A model generated the notes under the pieces. The model did no database searches, was not told where the DNA came from, and saw nothing but the letters and a program-made list of their open reading frames with translations. From CAYMZZ01 sp044463125 (GTDB lineage Bacteria; Bacteroidota; Bacteroidia; Chitinophagales; Chitinophagaceae): a stretch of 64,000 nucleotides of DNA. The position numbers and the translations under genes were made by a program. The stretch lies in assembly GCA_044463125.1 (NCBI GenBank), contig JBIQMS010000005.1, positions 83,650 through 147,649 of the forward strand, read 5' to 3'. Positions 24,866 to 34,121 of the stretch are shown here, piece by piece; position 1 is the stretch's first letter, and every line of letters starts with the position of its first letter.

Positions 24866-27214
24866 ATGCAAAAACTGTTTCTAACATTAATTTCAATCGG
24901 AATGATGCAGGGGCATGCGCAATTGAAGTATCCCAATACCCACCGCGAAACGGTGGTGGATGATTACCATGGTACCAAAGTGGAAGATCCTTATCGCTGG
25001 CTCGAAGATGATAACAGCGAACGCACCAAAGAATGGGTGCAGACTCAAAACAGACTCACTTTCGATTACCTGGCCAAAATTCCCTTTCGAAAAGAAATAA
25101 GGAACCGGCTGGAACAATTATGGGATTATCCCAAATATTCTTCTCCGTTTCATAAATCGGGCTGGTATTATTTTTTCAAGAACGATGGACTCCAAAACCA
25201 GTCGGTCATGTACCGGCAAAAAGGACTGGAAGCGGAACCAGAAGAGTTTCTTAATCCCAATACATTGAACAAGGAAGGTATTGCCGCTTTGGGTGGATTG
25301 GGTTTCTGCAAATCAGGAAAATACATGGCCTATTCCATTTCCCTGGCCGGCAGCGACTGGCAGGAGGTTTATGTGATGGAAACGGCATCGAAAAAACTTT
25401 TGTCCGATACCATTCGCTTTGTAAAATTCAGCGGATTTAGCTGGAAGGGGGAGGAAGGTTTTTATTACAGCCGTTACCCCGAGCCGGAAAAGGGCAACAG
25501 ACTGAGCGGACAAAATGAATACCACAAAGTCTATTTCCATAAACTGGGCACTCCGCAGTCGCAGGATGAATTGATTTATGAAGATAAAGAACGACCCAAG
25601 CGTTTTCATGGAGCTTCTCTTACAGAAGATGAGCGCTTTTTGCTATTGAATATTTCGGAAGGTACCAGCGGCACTGAACTTTGGTATCGCGATCTGAAAG
25701 ATGCAAAGCAGAAAGGCTTTAAACTTCTCATAAAAGGCTTTGCCAACGAGGCAAACGTGATCGACAACGATGGCGACCGCCTGCTGCTGCGCACCAATGT
25801 GGATGCGCCCAATTATAAACTGGTTTCAGTAGATCCGGCAAAGCCGGGGAAAGAAAACTGGAAGATCATTATTCCCGAAAAGCAGGAAGTACTGGAGGCG
25901 GTATCTACCGGAGGAGGCTATCTTTTTGCCCGCTATCTAAAAGATGCCAGTAGTCGTGTACAACAACTGCAATACGATGGGAAGCTGGTTCGTGAGATAG
26001 CACTTCCCGGAATTGGAACGGCAGGTGGATTTGGCGGTGAACGGCAGGACAAAGATTTTTTCTATAGCTACTCTTCCTTTAATCAACCGCCGACCATTTA
26101 TCGCTACCAGATTGCAACGGGGGAATCCAGCTTATTCCGGGCCACCAAAATCAATATGGACCTTAGCGATATAGTAACCGAGCAGGTTTTCTTTACCAGT
26201 AAAGATGGTGCGCGGGTGCCGATGTTTTTGACACATAAGCGGGGAATAGAGTTGAATAGCCAGAATCCCGTGTTGCTATACGGATATGGTGGATTTAATA
26301 TAGCCGTTACGCCGGGTTTCAGTATCAGCAATGCTTTTTTTGTGGAGCAGGGTGGTATCTATGCCGTTGTAAATCTACGCGGGGGAAGTGAATATGGTGA
26401 GAGCTGGCACAAAGCGGGAATGCTTGAAAAAAAGCAAAACGTGTTTAATGACTTTATCGCCGCTGCCGAGCACCTGATCCGTTCGCGCTATACCAGTCCT
26501 GAGAAAATTGCCATCCGTGGTGGCAGCAATGGAGGACTGTTGGTGGGCGCGGTGATGACGCAGCGTCCCGATCTGTTTCGGGTGGCGCTCCCGGCTGTTG
26601 GTGTTCTCGACATGCTTCGTTACCACAAATTTACCATCGGTCAGGCCTGGGCGGTGGAATACGGCAATGCCGATTCAGCCAGACAATTTCCTTATCTCTA
26701 CAAGTATTCGCCCTATCACAATATTCGGACAGCGGTGAAATATCCCGCCACGCTGATTACCACCGCAGACCATGACGACAGGGTAGTGCCAGCACACTCA
26801 TTCAAGTTTGCCGCCCGCTTGCAGGAATATGCGGGACCCACCAATGTGTTGCCCCTTTTGATCCGTATTGATACCGACGCCGGGCATGGCGCAGGTAAAC
26901 CTACTCAAAAGCTGATCGACGAAGCGGCCGATATCTGGAGCTTTACGATGTATCACCTGGGTATGAATTACGGAAAGAATGAGAAAGACAATAGAGATGC
27001 CGATGCAAAAGCGGGAGGGAAAACTGGTGCTGCTGGCGGCAAGGCGGGATCTGCGAACAATAAGACGACGGAAAAGAGTCAGAATAGCAATGCTGCTGAA
27101 TCCGACAATAGTCGTACGCAGGAGGCTTCTGGCAGACCTGCAGCAACAAAAGCCGAACAAAAGGCTTCGGAGTCTAAAAGTAAATTCCCAAGAAAAAAGA
27201 GTGGGGGTAACTGA
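24866..27214 (+). CDS. Prolyl oligopeptidase family serine peptidase (S9A), secreted
   Basis: A 782-residue protein with signal peptide MQKLFLTLISIGMMQGHAQ. The propeller domain starts with YPNTHRETVVDDYHGTKVED and RWLEDD. The catalytic domain has Ser in RGGSNGGLLVG, Asp in ADHDDRVVPAHS and His in DAGHGAGKPT, all intact. It cleaves short proline-containing peptides, here in the periplasm. Unlike the usual enzymes of about 700 residues, it has an extra tail of about 70 residues (from near 710) rich in Lys, Ala, Gly, Ser and Asn with no predicted fold. The gene stands alone on the plus strand. Confidence 0.93.
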   Translation: MQKLFLTLISIGMMQGHAQLKYPNTHRETVVDDYHGTKVEDPYRWLEDDNSERTKEWVQTQNRLTFDYLAKIPFRKEIRNRLEQLWDYPKYSSPFHKSGWYYFFKNDGLQNQSVMYRQKGLEAEPEEFLNPNTLNKEGIAALGGLGFCKSGKYMAYSISLAGSDWQEVYVMETASKKLLSDTIRFVKFSGFSWKGEEGFYYSRYPEPEKGNRLSGQNEYHKVYFHKLGTPQSQDELIYEDKERPKRFHGASLTEDERFLLLNISEGTSGTELWYRDLKDAKQKGFKLLIKGFANEANVIDNDGDRLLLRTNVDAPNYKLVSVDPAKPGKENWKIIIPEKQEVLEAVSTGGGYLFARYLKDASSRVQQLQYDGKLVREIALPGIGTAGGFGGERQDKDFFYSYSSFNQPPTIYRYQIATGESSLFRATKINMDLSDIVTEQVFFTSKDGARVPMFLTHKRGIELNSQNPVLLYGYGGFNIAVTPGFSISNAFFVEQGGIYAVVNLRGGSEYGESWHKAGMLEKKQNVFNDFIAAAEHLIRSRYTSPEKIAIRGGSNGGLLVGAVMTQRPDLFRVALPAVGVLDMLRYHKFTIGQAWAVEYGNADSARQFPYLYKYSPYHNIRTAVKYPATLITTADHDDRVVPAHSFKFAARLQEYAGPTNVLPLLIRIDTDAGHGAGKPTQKLIDEAADIWSFTMYHLGMNYGKNEKDNRDADAKAGGKTGAAGGKAGSANNKTTEKSQNSNAAESDNSRTQEASGRPAATKAEQKASESKSKFPRKKSGGN

Positions 27215-27274
27215 TTTCGAAAAGTTTGATCGTTTGAATACTTCTATTAATCCTGGTAAAATAAATTGGCTGGC

Positions 27275-28165
27275 ATGGTACTGGTAACGGGTGCGAATGG
27301 TTTTATTGGTTCCTACCTGACGAAAAAGTTATTGGTGGAAGGCTTTAATGTGCTGGCAACGGGCACCGGACCTTGCCGCCTATCGGCGGATCAATGGCCG
27401 GGCTTGCGCTATGAATCGGTCGATATCACCGATCCTTTTGCGGTGCACGATATCTGTGCTGCCACAAAACCGGATATTATTGTGCATTGCGCGGCCATGG
27501 GAAAGCCCGATGAATGTGAACTGAAGCAATGGGCGGCGCACCAGGTCAACGTTCAGGGAACCATCAACCTGGCGCTGGAAGCTGCTGAATGCGACGCTTA
27601 TTTTCTTTTCTTATCCACCGACTTTGTATTTGATGGAGAGGCAGGCATGTACAGGGAAGAGGATACCCCGCATCCTGTTAACTTTTATGGTCGCACAAAG
27701 CTGGAAGCGGAAGCTGCGGTAGAAGAATTGACTACCCATTTTGGTATTGCTCGCACGGTACTGGTATATGGCGCTCCTCAATCGGGCCGCAGTAATCTGC
27801 TCAGTATTGTTGCCAGCAAGCTAAAGAACGGAGAACCCTATAATGTGGTGGATGACCAGGTACGTACACCTACTTATGTGGAAGACCTGGTGGATGCACT
27901 GGTTGCCATGATCAGAAAAAAAGCACAGGGAATTTATCATATTTGTGGCGATGAAATAATGACGCCCTATCAAATGGTTAAAGCAATCGCTGAATACCTA
28001 AAACTGGATGCATCCTCTCTGAAAAAGGTTCTTACAAAAGATCTGCATCACCCGGCCCGGCGCCCCATGCGCACTGGTTTGAATATTGACAAAGCCAGAA
28101 AGGACCTGTCCTATAAGCCGAGAACATTTCGGGAAGGATTGGAAGCTATGTTTAAACAGGCATAG
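27275..28165 (+). CDS. RmlD-like NAD(P)-dependent sugar nucleotide reductase (SDR family)
   Basis: A 296-residue extended short-chain dehydrogenase. The ATG at 27275 is chosen over TTG 27266 since it starts MVLVTGANGFIGSYLTKKL with the Rossmann motif at the very N-terminus, as is normal. FLSTDFVFDGEAGMY and FYGRTKLEAEAAV supply the catalytic Tyr and Lys (YGRTK). The family includes dTDP-4-dehydrorhamnose reductase and the regulatory MAT2B-like proteins. No other rhamnose genes are present, so the substrate is uncertain. It lies 60 bases after the peptidase gene. Confidence 0.85.
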   Translation: MVLVTGANGFIGSYLTKKLLVEGFNVLATGTGPCRLSADQWPGLRYESVDITDPFAVHDICAATKPDIIVHCAAMGKPDECELKQWAAHQVNVQGTINLALEAAECDAYFLFLSTDFVFDGEAGMYREEDTPHPVNFYGRTKLEAEAAVEELTTHFGIARTVLVYGAPQSGRSNLLSIVASKLKNGEPYNVVDDQVRTPTYVEDLVDALVAMIRKKAQGIYHICGDEIMTPYQMVKAIAEYLKLDASSLKKVLTKDLHHPARRPMRTGLNIDKARKDLSYKPRTFREGLEAMFKQA

Positions 28166-28191
28166 CCTAGCGGATTACCGAAGGATCTTGA

Positions 28192-28785
28192 TTATTTTTT
28201 CCGAAATCTTTTTTCACCCGCCTCCAGTCGCACGGGTAGCCGGTTCTCCGCCGGCGGAATTGGACAATTATACTTGTCGCTGACGTAAGCGCAGTACGGA
28301 TTATAGGCTTTATTGAAATCAATTCGAATAATGTCGCCTGCAATATCTCCCAGCCGAAGGTCGAGGTAGCGACCAGTTTCGTAGGTAGAATCCTCATTGC
28401 TGTCATCCGTGAAAGGCAGAAAAAGATAGTCCTTGTATTCCTCCAGGCCCAGGAGGCTTTGGGATTGATAGATAGTCAACCGGCAGGGAACCCCTTGCCA
28501 TTCAAAGTGGGCGTAACCATATATGCGAAAGGTTTTTTTTCCTCCGCTGCTGGTGCCCATCTGCAATAATGCCGGATCCGGCGCCTTTTCAAACCGGGCC
28601 TCAATTTGCGCCGATGGATGGATGGGAAAAAACTGAAGCCTTTCTTTGTCATTACCCTTCACCACTTCATGCTCTGCCACATAGCGGTCGCGAAATTTTT
28701 CCAGCGAATCAACATAGCTCGATTGAGCATTCAGACCCTGGCTCCATGTCAGCAAGATAACGATAAGTATGCGAAAGGCTCTCAT
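28192..28785 (-). CDS. DUF1684 domain secreted protein
   Basis: A 197-residue protein with signal peptide ending GLNAQ. The DUF1684 core is recognised by DRYVAEHEVVKG, RIYGYAHFEWQGVPCRLTIY and FNKAYNPYCAYVSDKYNCPI (about residues 30-185). The function of the family is unknown; conserved YNPYCAY and CP(I/P)PP segments are usual. The gene overlaps the end of ctlX by four bases (ATGA), so translation is probably coupled. Confidence 0.88.
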   Translation of the reverse strand: MRAFRILIVILLTWSQGLNAQSSYVDSLEKFRDRYVAEHEVVKGNDKERLQFFPIHPSAQIEARFEKAPDPALLQMGTSSGGKKTFRIYGYAHFEWQGVPCRLTIYQSQSLLGLEEYKDYLFLPFTDDSNEDSTYETGRYLDLRLGDIAGDIIRIDFNKAYNPYCAYVSDKYNCPIPPAENRLPVRLEAGEKRFRKK

Positions 28786-29717
28786 GATACTTTTTTTTCT
28801 GGCAGGAACACTTCGGCCATCATACAGCGCGCACTGCCACCTCCATTTTTTTCAATAGTATCGAGCGGACTGTGAAGAATGGGATTAAAGGACTCAAGCT
28901 TTGCCCTTTGCCCCGGCTCTAGCGATGCGTAAGCCTGGCTACTCATCACCAGGAATTTTTCTCCACTTCTGTTTTCCACCTGCAGCATATTGCCGGAAAA
29001 ATGTTCCATTTGCTCCAGGCTGATGGCTATAATTTCCTTCCCGGTCTTACTGATTTCTTCAGTCACCCTCTTGCGTTGAAGGCCATCCCGGATGGAATCG
29101 AGACATATCACTACATACCGATCGGCCACACACATCATCACGTTGGTATGGTAGATGGGTAAACCATTTCTGTCCACCGCATCGAAAGCCACAATTCGGT
29201 AACCACTGATCCGGGCAAATTCCTCCAGCACCTCAGGATGCGTTCTGGGCGAAAGGCATGCATAAGCGATTTGTTCACTGCGGTCGAGTACCATACTTCC
29301 TGTGCCTTCGAGGAACTTCTCCTGCAATTCCCGCTTACTCAGATCATGCAATTGAACGATCTCAAATTTCTTACGGATTTGCTGCAACACTTCCGGTTTT
29401 CTTTCCAGTCGCCTGTTTTCGGCAAACATGGGATAAAGAAATACCGTTCCATCGGCATGAAAGGAAACCCAGTTGTTGGGGAATACGGAATCGGGTGTAT
29501 GCGGTTCGGGGCTGTCGTTAACGATGCTAACATCAATGCCCTTGCTCTGCAGCAAGCTGGCGAAATCATCAAATTCCTTTCGGGCAAGGCTGGCGATATC
29601 CTTGTCCTGGTCGGGAACCTGAAAGGCATTGTTGACCGCTGTTTGTGCATTGAATTCAAACCGCAGCGGGCGGATCATCAGCAAATGCGAAGTGGTTTGC
29701 GATCTGTTTGTGGACAT
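28782..29717 (-). CDS. ctlX: Citrulline utilization hydrolase-type amidinotransferase family protein
   Basis: A 311-residue guanidino-group-modifying enzyme. PDSVFPNNWVSFH (about residues 74-86) and IYHTNVMMCVADRYVVICLD (His) are characteristic, and the C-terminal GGGSARCMMAEVFLP carries the catalytic Cys. The closest family is CtlX, annotated as a citrulline hydrolase in Bacteroidota. The arginine deiminase-like gene lies 15 bases upstream, so arginine to citrulline and onward breakdown may be carried out together. The DUF1684 gene is coupled downstream. Confidence 0.85.
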   Translation of the reverse strand: MSTNRSQTTSHLLMIRPLRFEFNAQTAVNNAFQVPDQDKDIASLARKEFDDFASLLQSKGIDVSIVNDSPEPHTPDSVFPNNWVSFHADGTVFLYPMFAENRRLERKPEVLQQIRKKFEIVQLHDLSKRELQEKFLEGTGSMVLDRSEQIAYACLSPRTHPEVLEEFARISGYRIVAFDAVDRNGLPIYHTNVMMCVADRYVVICLDSIRDGLQRKRVTEEISKTGKEIIAISLEQMEHFSGNMLQVENRSGEKFLVMSSQAYASLEPGQRAKLESFNPILHSPLDTIEKNGGGSARCMMAEVFLPEKKVS

Positions 29718-29732
29718 AAGTTTGCTATTGGT

Positions 29733-31184
29733 TCAATCTTCCAGCGCATCGCGCAGTAGAGGCATACTCATGCAGTGGAAGCCTCCGCGTGCCCTGCTTA
29801 ATTCAGCAGAGGGCATGGTAATCAGGGTATCTTTTAAGTCTTCTGTATTGACTTTGCCCGATTCCAGTTGCTGAATGAGGTCATGTGCATGTATGATTTG
29901 AAAGCCAGCTTCCCGAAACGCGTCCAGGGTTTTGTCATTGCGATCATAACCCAACACTACGCCTTCGCGCAGGGCGAGCAGATTGCAGGAATCGGTCCAT
30001 TGTTCGCGTGCGTCGTAAGGAAATTCATTATTGCCGGAATAGATGAAACGCACTTTTTCATCGCAGTCCAGGTCATTGCGGCTGATATCGGTCAGCAGGT
30101 CTTCAAGGTTATCGAAGCTGGTTGGATTCCCCGGATCTTTTCGGCGAAACTGCGTAATGCGGATCTTCTCGTCTTTCTTGCTGCCTTCCAGCACGCGCTG
30201 CACCGGATCCGCGTCTTCCATCTTGATGGATTTTTTGGAAAAAGCGCCCAACAATACCCATACATTCCGCTTCACCTGCGTGAAAACGGTATCTATATGC
30301 ATGTAATCGCGTTTCTTGGGTATTTTGATGACCGTGATTTTCTTAACGATATTTTTTTCAAATAAAACGTTGATACATTGATGTGCCGCTTCGGTGGTGG
30401 TACGTTCACTGATCCCGATCAATAAGTGATCGCGGGTTACCACCATAATATCACCTCCCTCCAGCGTTACTTTCTTATCATCACCATCACGGGGTAGCAG
30501 GAAATGATGCGAGGTATTGGGCAACTCAATGATCTTATCGCGGAAGCCGGCAAACAGGGGATGGTTGAACAAAATATATTTTACCAGCAAAGCTTCCCTC
30601 GTACGCGCTTTGCGCGCCGGTTTGTTCAGAAGGATATGATCATTGATAGTGATCCCAATATCGCGGGTGAAAATAAAATTGGGAATGGGAGGGAAGAGCA
30701 TTTCCCGATCATTCATGGAACCGCTGATAAATATCTTGGCCAGTTTATGGCCATCCATTTCCGCCAGCTCTTCCTGCAACTGGTAAGAGCAGTTCTCCAG
30801 CGCGCAAACCGAAGCAATAAGTTTCAATCGGATCTCTCGATTCTCCAGTATCTCTCCCAGTAGCCATTGCAGCTCCACTACCTTGTCGGATTTATAAAAT
30901 TCCGGATGGCCAGGTTTATAGAAATTGTAATCCGCTTTGGGGTCATCTATCTTTTTCAACCTGCCCTTTATCTTATCGGGATCCAGGAAATAAAGCAGCA
31001 GCTTGGTATAATAGTCGTATTCTTTTCTACGAATGGTTTCCAGGTGCACAATGTCTTCGAATAGCCAGTCCTGCGCCTTGGAGGGTACCACTTTGCCCAA
31101 ACCTGCATCGGGGCTATGCACCAGCAAGCGACGTAGAGTGCCTACTTCTGAGGCCACATTGATTTCAGAACTTTTCTTGCCCAT
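29733..31184 (-). CDS. Arginine deiminase-like amidinotransferase family protein
   Basis: A 483-residue protein, longer than classical arginine deiminases (about 410). Motifs: EVGTLRRLLVHSPDAGLGKV at the start, NFIFTRDIGITIND with the first catalytic Asp, TLEGGDIMVVTRDHLLIGIS (Glu/Asp), YMHIDTVFTQVKRNVWVLLG with catalytic His, and ARGGFHCMSMPLLR with the nucleophilic Cys. All catalytic positions are present. It should hydrolyse arginine to citrulline and ammonia; the extra length is mostly around residues 60-130 and 320-380. It is the upstream gene of the ctlX-DUF1684 operon. Confidence 0.85.
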   Translation of the reverse strand: MGKKSSEINVASEVGTLRRLLVHSPDAGLGKVVPSKAQDWLFEDIVHLETIRRKEYDYYTKLLLYFLDPDKIKGRLKKIDDPKADYNFYKPGHPEFYKSDKVVELQWLLGEILENREIRLKLIASVCALENCSYQLQEELAEMDGHKLAKIFISGSMNDREMLFPPIPNFIFTRDIGITINDHILLNKPARKARTREALLVKYILFNHPLFAGFRDKIIELPNTSHHFLLPRDGDDKKVTLEGGDIMVVTRDHLLIGISERTTTEAAHQCINVLFEKNIVKKITVIKIPKKRDYMHIDTVFTQVKRNVWVLLGAFSKKSIKMEDADPVQRVLEGSKKDEKIRITQFRRKDPGNPTSFDNLEDLLTDISRNDLDCDEKVRFIYSGNNEFPYDAREQWTDSCNLLALREGVVLGYDRNDKTLDAFREAGFQIIHAHDLIQQLESGKVNTEDLKDTLITMPSAELSRARGGFHCMSMPLLRDALED

Positions 31185-31226
31185 AGTAAATTAGCTCGAA
31201 CGAGCGTTAGGCGAAGGTAAGGTTTT

Positions 31227-31426
31227 ACGTAGTACGTTATACGTTTTACGTTCTACGTTGGGTTTAGGGTTTAAAGTTTAAGGTTTAAAGCTTAAAGTAA
31301 TAGTTCCAATATAATAATAAACCTTCAACCCTAAACCCTCAACCTTAAACTTTAAACCCTCAACTCTGAACCCTCAACTCTAAACTCCAAAAAACGTACT
31401 ACGTAAAACGTAATACGTACTACGTT
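31227..31426. repeat. Nested inverted heptad array ending on a stop codon
   Basis: Five ACGTNNT units (31227-31261), then five RGTTTAR units (31261-31296), then a complementary run of about ten CCTAAAC/CCTCAAC units (31320-31389), then ACGTACT, ACGTAAA, ACGTAAT, ACGTACT and a last unit (31394-31427) that contains the stop codon of the minus-strand universal stress gene. Confidence 0.9.
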
Positions 31427-32210
31427 ATTGATGTGCAGCCAGCAACGGCACAGTACTACTATGCGCCAGCTTCTTCGTATTGCTGCTGTTGAACAGGTTG
31501 TTGAAGAAAGAATGGTTCTTGGGTATGATGATGATCAGGTCTATCTGGTGATCTTTGGAGAATTGGGCAATGGCTTCCTGGAAATCGTTCATGCCAATGA
31601 AATAAAATTCGGGATTGAATTCGGCGAACATCTCCTGCATTTTTGCCCTTTCGGCCAGGAACTCTTCGGTAAGTGTAACGTAGTGCTGGTTGTCTACATT
31701 CACGATATGGAGATTGGCCTGAAAAAGTTCCAGCACTGTCTTAATCGCCAGCACGGGTGTGCTATTGGTTACATCTTTAAAGTCGGAAGTAAGTGCGATA
31801 TTGTTCATGCCCGAGTAGCTGGCATCCTTGGGAACAATCATTACGGGGCATACGTTTTTGGCGGCCATTCTAAGTGAATTACTTCCCTTAAAAAGCTGGC
31901 GCCATTCATCTTTTTCCGAAATACCCATCACCATCAGTTCAGCGGTCTTTTGATAGGCCAGGCGACCCAGACTGTCGATCAGATCATCTCCGGATTCTTT
32001 TACGCATTCAATTTGCCGGATACCTTTTTGCTGCATCTCCTTGCTCAGGGTTTCCAGATAGTTGCCCGCAGTTTCCGCTTCGTCGTCATCCTCGTACATA
32101 TGGTACAGGATTACACGAACATCATTTCTGCCACTCAGCATATCGGCAGCAAATCGGGCGGCATGCAAACTGTTTTCGCTAAAGTCAACCGGAATGATCA
32201 CATCTTTCAT
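31425..32210 (-). CDS. Universal stress protein, tandem UspA domains
   Basis: A 261-residue cytoplasmic protein. The first UspA domain starts MKDVIIPVDFSENSLHAARFA and ends with KNVCPVMIVP (about residue 127). The second begins MNNIALTSDFKDVTNSTPVL and ends HSSTVPLLAAHQ. An ATP-binding G-x2-G-x9-G pattern is only partly visible (MGISEKDEWRQLFKGSNSLR), so nucleotide binding is uncertain. Such tandem proteins respond to stasis and redox stress. The stop codon lies inside a heptad array. Confidence 0.92.
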   Translation of the reverse strand: MKDVIIPVDFSENSLHAARFAADMLSGRNDVRVILYHMYEDDDEAETAGNYLETLSKEMQQKGIRQIECVKESGDDLIDSLGRLAYQKTAELMVMGISEKDEWRQLFKGSNSLRMAAKNVCPVMIVPKDASYSGMNNIALTSDFKDVTNSTPVLAIKTVLELFQANLHIVNVDNQHYVTLTEEFLAERAKMQEMFAEFNPEFYFIGMNDFQEAIAQFSKDHQIDLIIIIPKNHSFFNNLFNSSNTKKLAHSSTVPLLAAHQ

Positions 32211-32492
32211 GGTGGTATAGTATGTTGGTTAAAGTGTGACAAAGAAACGTAAAAAAAGCATATTTCCCCGCCACAGGCCGAGAGCCTGTAATTCCTGTTG
32301 AATGCTTATATAGTTCTATCAGAATGCAGCACGTGGTGCGCGAATAAGGTCTGCCGCCAACTGGTTTTAAGTGTTAATACTCAATTTATTAGAAAGCAAA
32401 CTAAAACCTTCAGTTTTACGTATATAGCATATACCTTGCCTTGTTGGCTCATTATTTTGATTAGTAGCAAGGGCCCCTTTAATACTGTACCT

Positions 32493-33656
32493 ATGAAGAA
32501 AGCGAAACTTCCGTTAGACGAGGCGTTGCGCTTGAGCGATTTGGATGCCTATGAGATCCTGGATACCGCCAATGAAAAGGATTTCGATGAACTGGCGGAG
32601 TTATTGAAGCATATTACTCAATGCTCTTACGTGGCCATTTCATTTCTAGATACCCATCGGCAGTGGCATAAAGCGCAGAAAGGCTTACCCTCCGATTCCC
32701 ATGCCCGCGACCTTTCCTTTTGTTCCCATACCATTCTCGAAAATAAAGTGATGGTGGTGCCTGATGCCTTAAGGGATGAGCGCTTCCATGATAATCCGCT
32801 TGTTACCGATCATTTGCATATACGTTTTTATGCGGGTGTGCCCATAGTATCAGCCAACGGCAGAAATATAGGAACCGTTTGCGCTTTCGATTCGGAGCTA
32901 AAGCCTTTTACCCCTGAACAGGAACGAGCTATCGAAATCATTTCGCACCAGGTAACACGCCTTCTTGAGCTGAGGATCCGCAACAGGCGGGCTATCCGAA
33001 AGGCAGAAGAAATGTTGGAAATGGAACGAAAAACCCTCGAATACACATTACAGGCACAGGAGGAAGAGCGCAGGGCTTTTGGGGTGGAATTGCATGAAAA
33101 CTTTGCGCAGGTAATCGCTGCCTGTCTCCTGTATATGAACCTCGCGCTTGAATCGCAGGAGCCTAACCGGAACATGGTAATCAAGGCACGCCATGAAATG
33201 ATGGAACTACTCCAGGAAATGCGCAGGCTCTCAAGAACCTACAATCCTATTAACATGCCCGTCGTGAGCCTGGAAGAAGTGGTGAAAGAATTCCTGGATC
33301 AGTTCAATGATGGGAAAATTCAGGTGAAGCTCAACTGGCAGGATAAACTTGTGGACCTGCCCAATGAAGTGGCCCTAATCCTGTTTCGTGTGATGGATGG
33401 ATACCTCCGTTTGATCAGGGACTCCGGGCGAAACGGTCATGTGGGTATCCATATCAGTGCGCAGGATGATTTAGATATAGAAATTGTAGATGATGTTCCT
33501 TACGACAATTCGCTGGGTTCCGAATTTGAGATCGGGCTTAACGCTATTCTTAGCCGTATTGATATTCTTGAAGGGCGCTACAGCCTCGAGTGTGAGCCGG
33601 GTAAACCACATTGCTTCAAAGTAAAATTGCCCTTTCCGCTGAGCATAGCCTGCTAG
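32493..33656 (+). CDS. GAF-domain protein with a degenerate histidine kinase module
   Basis: A 387-residue cytoplasmic protein. The ATG at 32493 gives the typical opening of this GAF family (LDEALRLSDLDAYEILDT); an in-frame ATG at 32298 would add 65 residues that look non-coding. The GAF domain spans about residues 25-165. A coiled segment leads to ERRAFGVELHENFAQV, the phospho-acceptor region of a HisKA_3-like domain, with its His kept. The ATPase-like end is eroded: the N-box position reads LILFRVMDGYLRLIRDSGR without the Asn, and the G1 box reads EIVDDVP without DxGxG. It may act as a dimer partner or phosphotransfer protein without kinase activity. Confidence 0.8.
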   Translation: MKKAKLPLDEALRLSDLDAYEILDTANEKDFDELAELLKHITQCSYVAISFLDTHRQWHKAQKGLPSDSHARDLSFCSHTILENKVMVVPDALRDERFHDNPLVTDHLHIRFYAGVPIVSANGRNIGTVCAFDSELKPFTPEQERAIEIISHQVTRLLELRIRNRRAIRKAEEMLEMERKTLEYTLQAQEEERRAFGVELHENFAQVIAACLLYMNLALESQEPNRNMVIKARHEMMELLQEMRRLSRTYNPINMPVVSLEEVVKEFLDQFNDGKIQVKLNWQDKLVDLPNEVALILFRVMDGYLRLIRDSGRNGHVGIHISAQDDLDIEIVDDVPYDNSLGSEFEIGLNAILSRIDILEGRYSLECEPGKPHCFKVKLPFPLSIAC

Positions 33657-33666
33657 TTTCCCCGCA

Positions 33667-34044
33667 TTATTTTCCGGAAGCGGATTTGCCAGCCGGCAAT
33701 TCACCAAGGTGGGTGAATTTGAATCCGGTTGTGTATTTCAGCCCATAACCCAGGGCCCGGTCAAAAGCGCTATGGGCAAACAATAGCAAACCGGCCGCCA
33801 TCAGCAGTTTATTGTCCCAATACCAGCCGGCCAGGGCAAGCAACAGGGCAACTGCTTTGTGGTGAAACAGATTGTAAAAAAACGCTCCCACTTTATTGCC
33901 GAGAGTATAACCCAGCATGCTGATATCGGGTGAAAAAAATAGCAGAATCCACCAGCCCCAGTGCAAGGGCAATTGCAATTGGGTAAGTAAAATGATGCCG
34001 GCGCCCATTTGGCCCCATTCTTCCAGTTGTAGTGTTCTCTTCAT
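33667..34044 (-). CDS. DUF4260 domain membrane protein
   Basis: A 125-residue integral membrane protein with three or four hydrophobic segments. The DUF4260 pattern is clear: FFSPDISMLGYTLGNKVGAF, YNLFHHKAVALLLAL and LFAHSAFDRALGYGLKY, with conserved His and Asp residues. The function of the family is unknown. It converges with the GAF gene (10 bases apart) and lies 77 bases downstream of the Crp/Fnr regulator gene on the same strand, probably in one transcript. Confidence 0.9.
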   Translation of the reverse strand: MKRTLQLEEWGQMGAGIILLTQLQLPLHWGWWILLFFSPDISMLGYTLGNKVGAFFYNLFHHKAVALLLALAGWYWDNKLLMAAGLLLFAHSAFDRALGYGLKYTTGFKFTHLGELPAGKSASGK

Positions 34045-34121
34045 AATTTGAAATGATTAGATCACAAAATTCCGGGAACCGGCCATCAATCCGATTTACA
34101 AAAGATAAGAAATGGAAAAGC

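Noticed and set aside
26979..27287. Plus-strand frame of 102 codons over the 3' end of the prolyl oligopeptidase gene
   Set aside because: It overlaps the coding tail, which is A/G-rich and leaves several frames open; no independent start or family match.
32298..32492. Upstream extension of the GAF protein frame to an earlier ATG
   Set aside because: The added residues are hydrophobic, cysteine-rich and unlike the family, while the ATG at 32493 gives the exact usual N-terminus.
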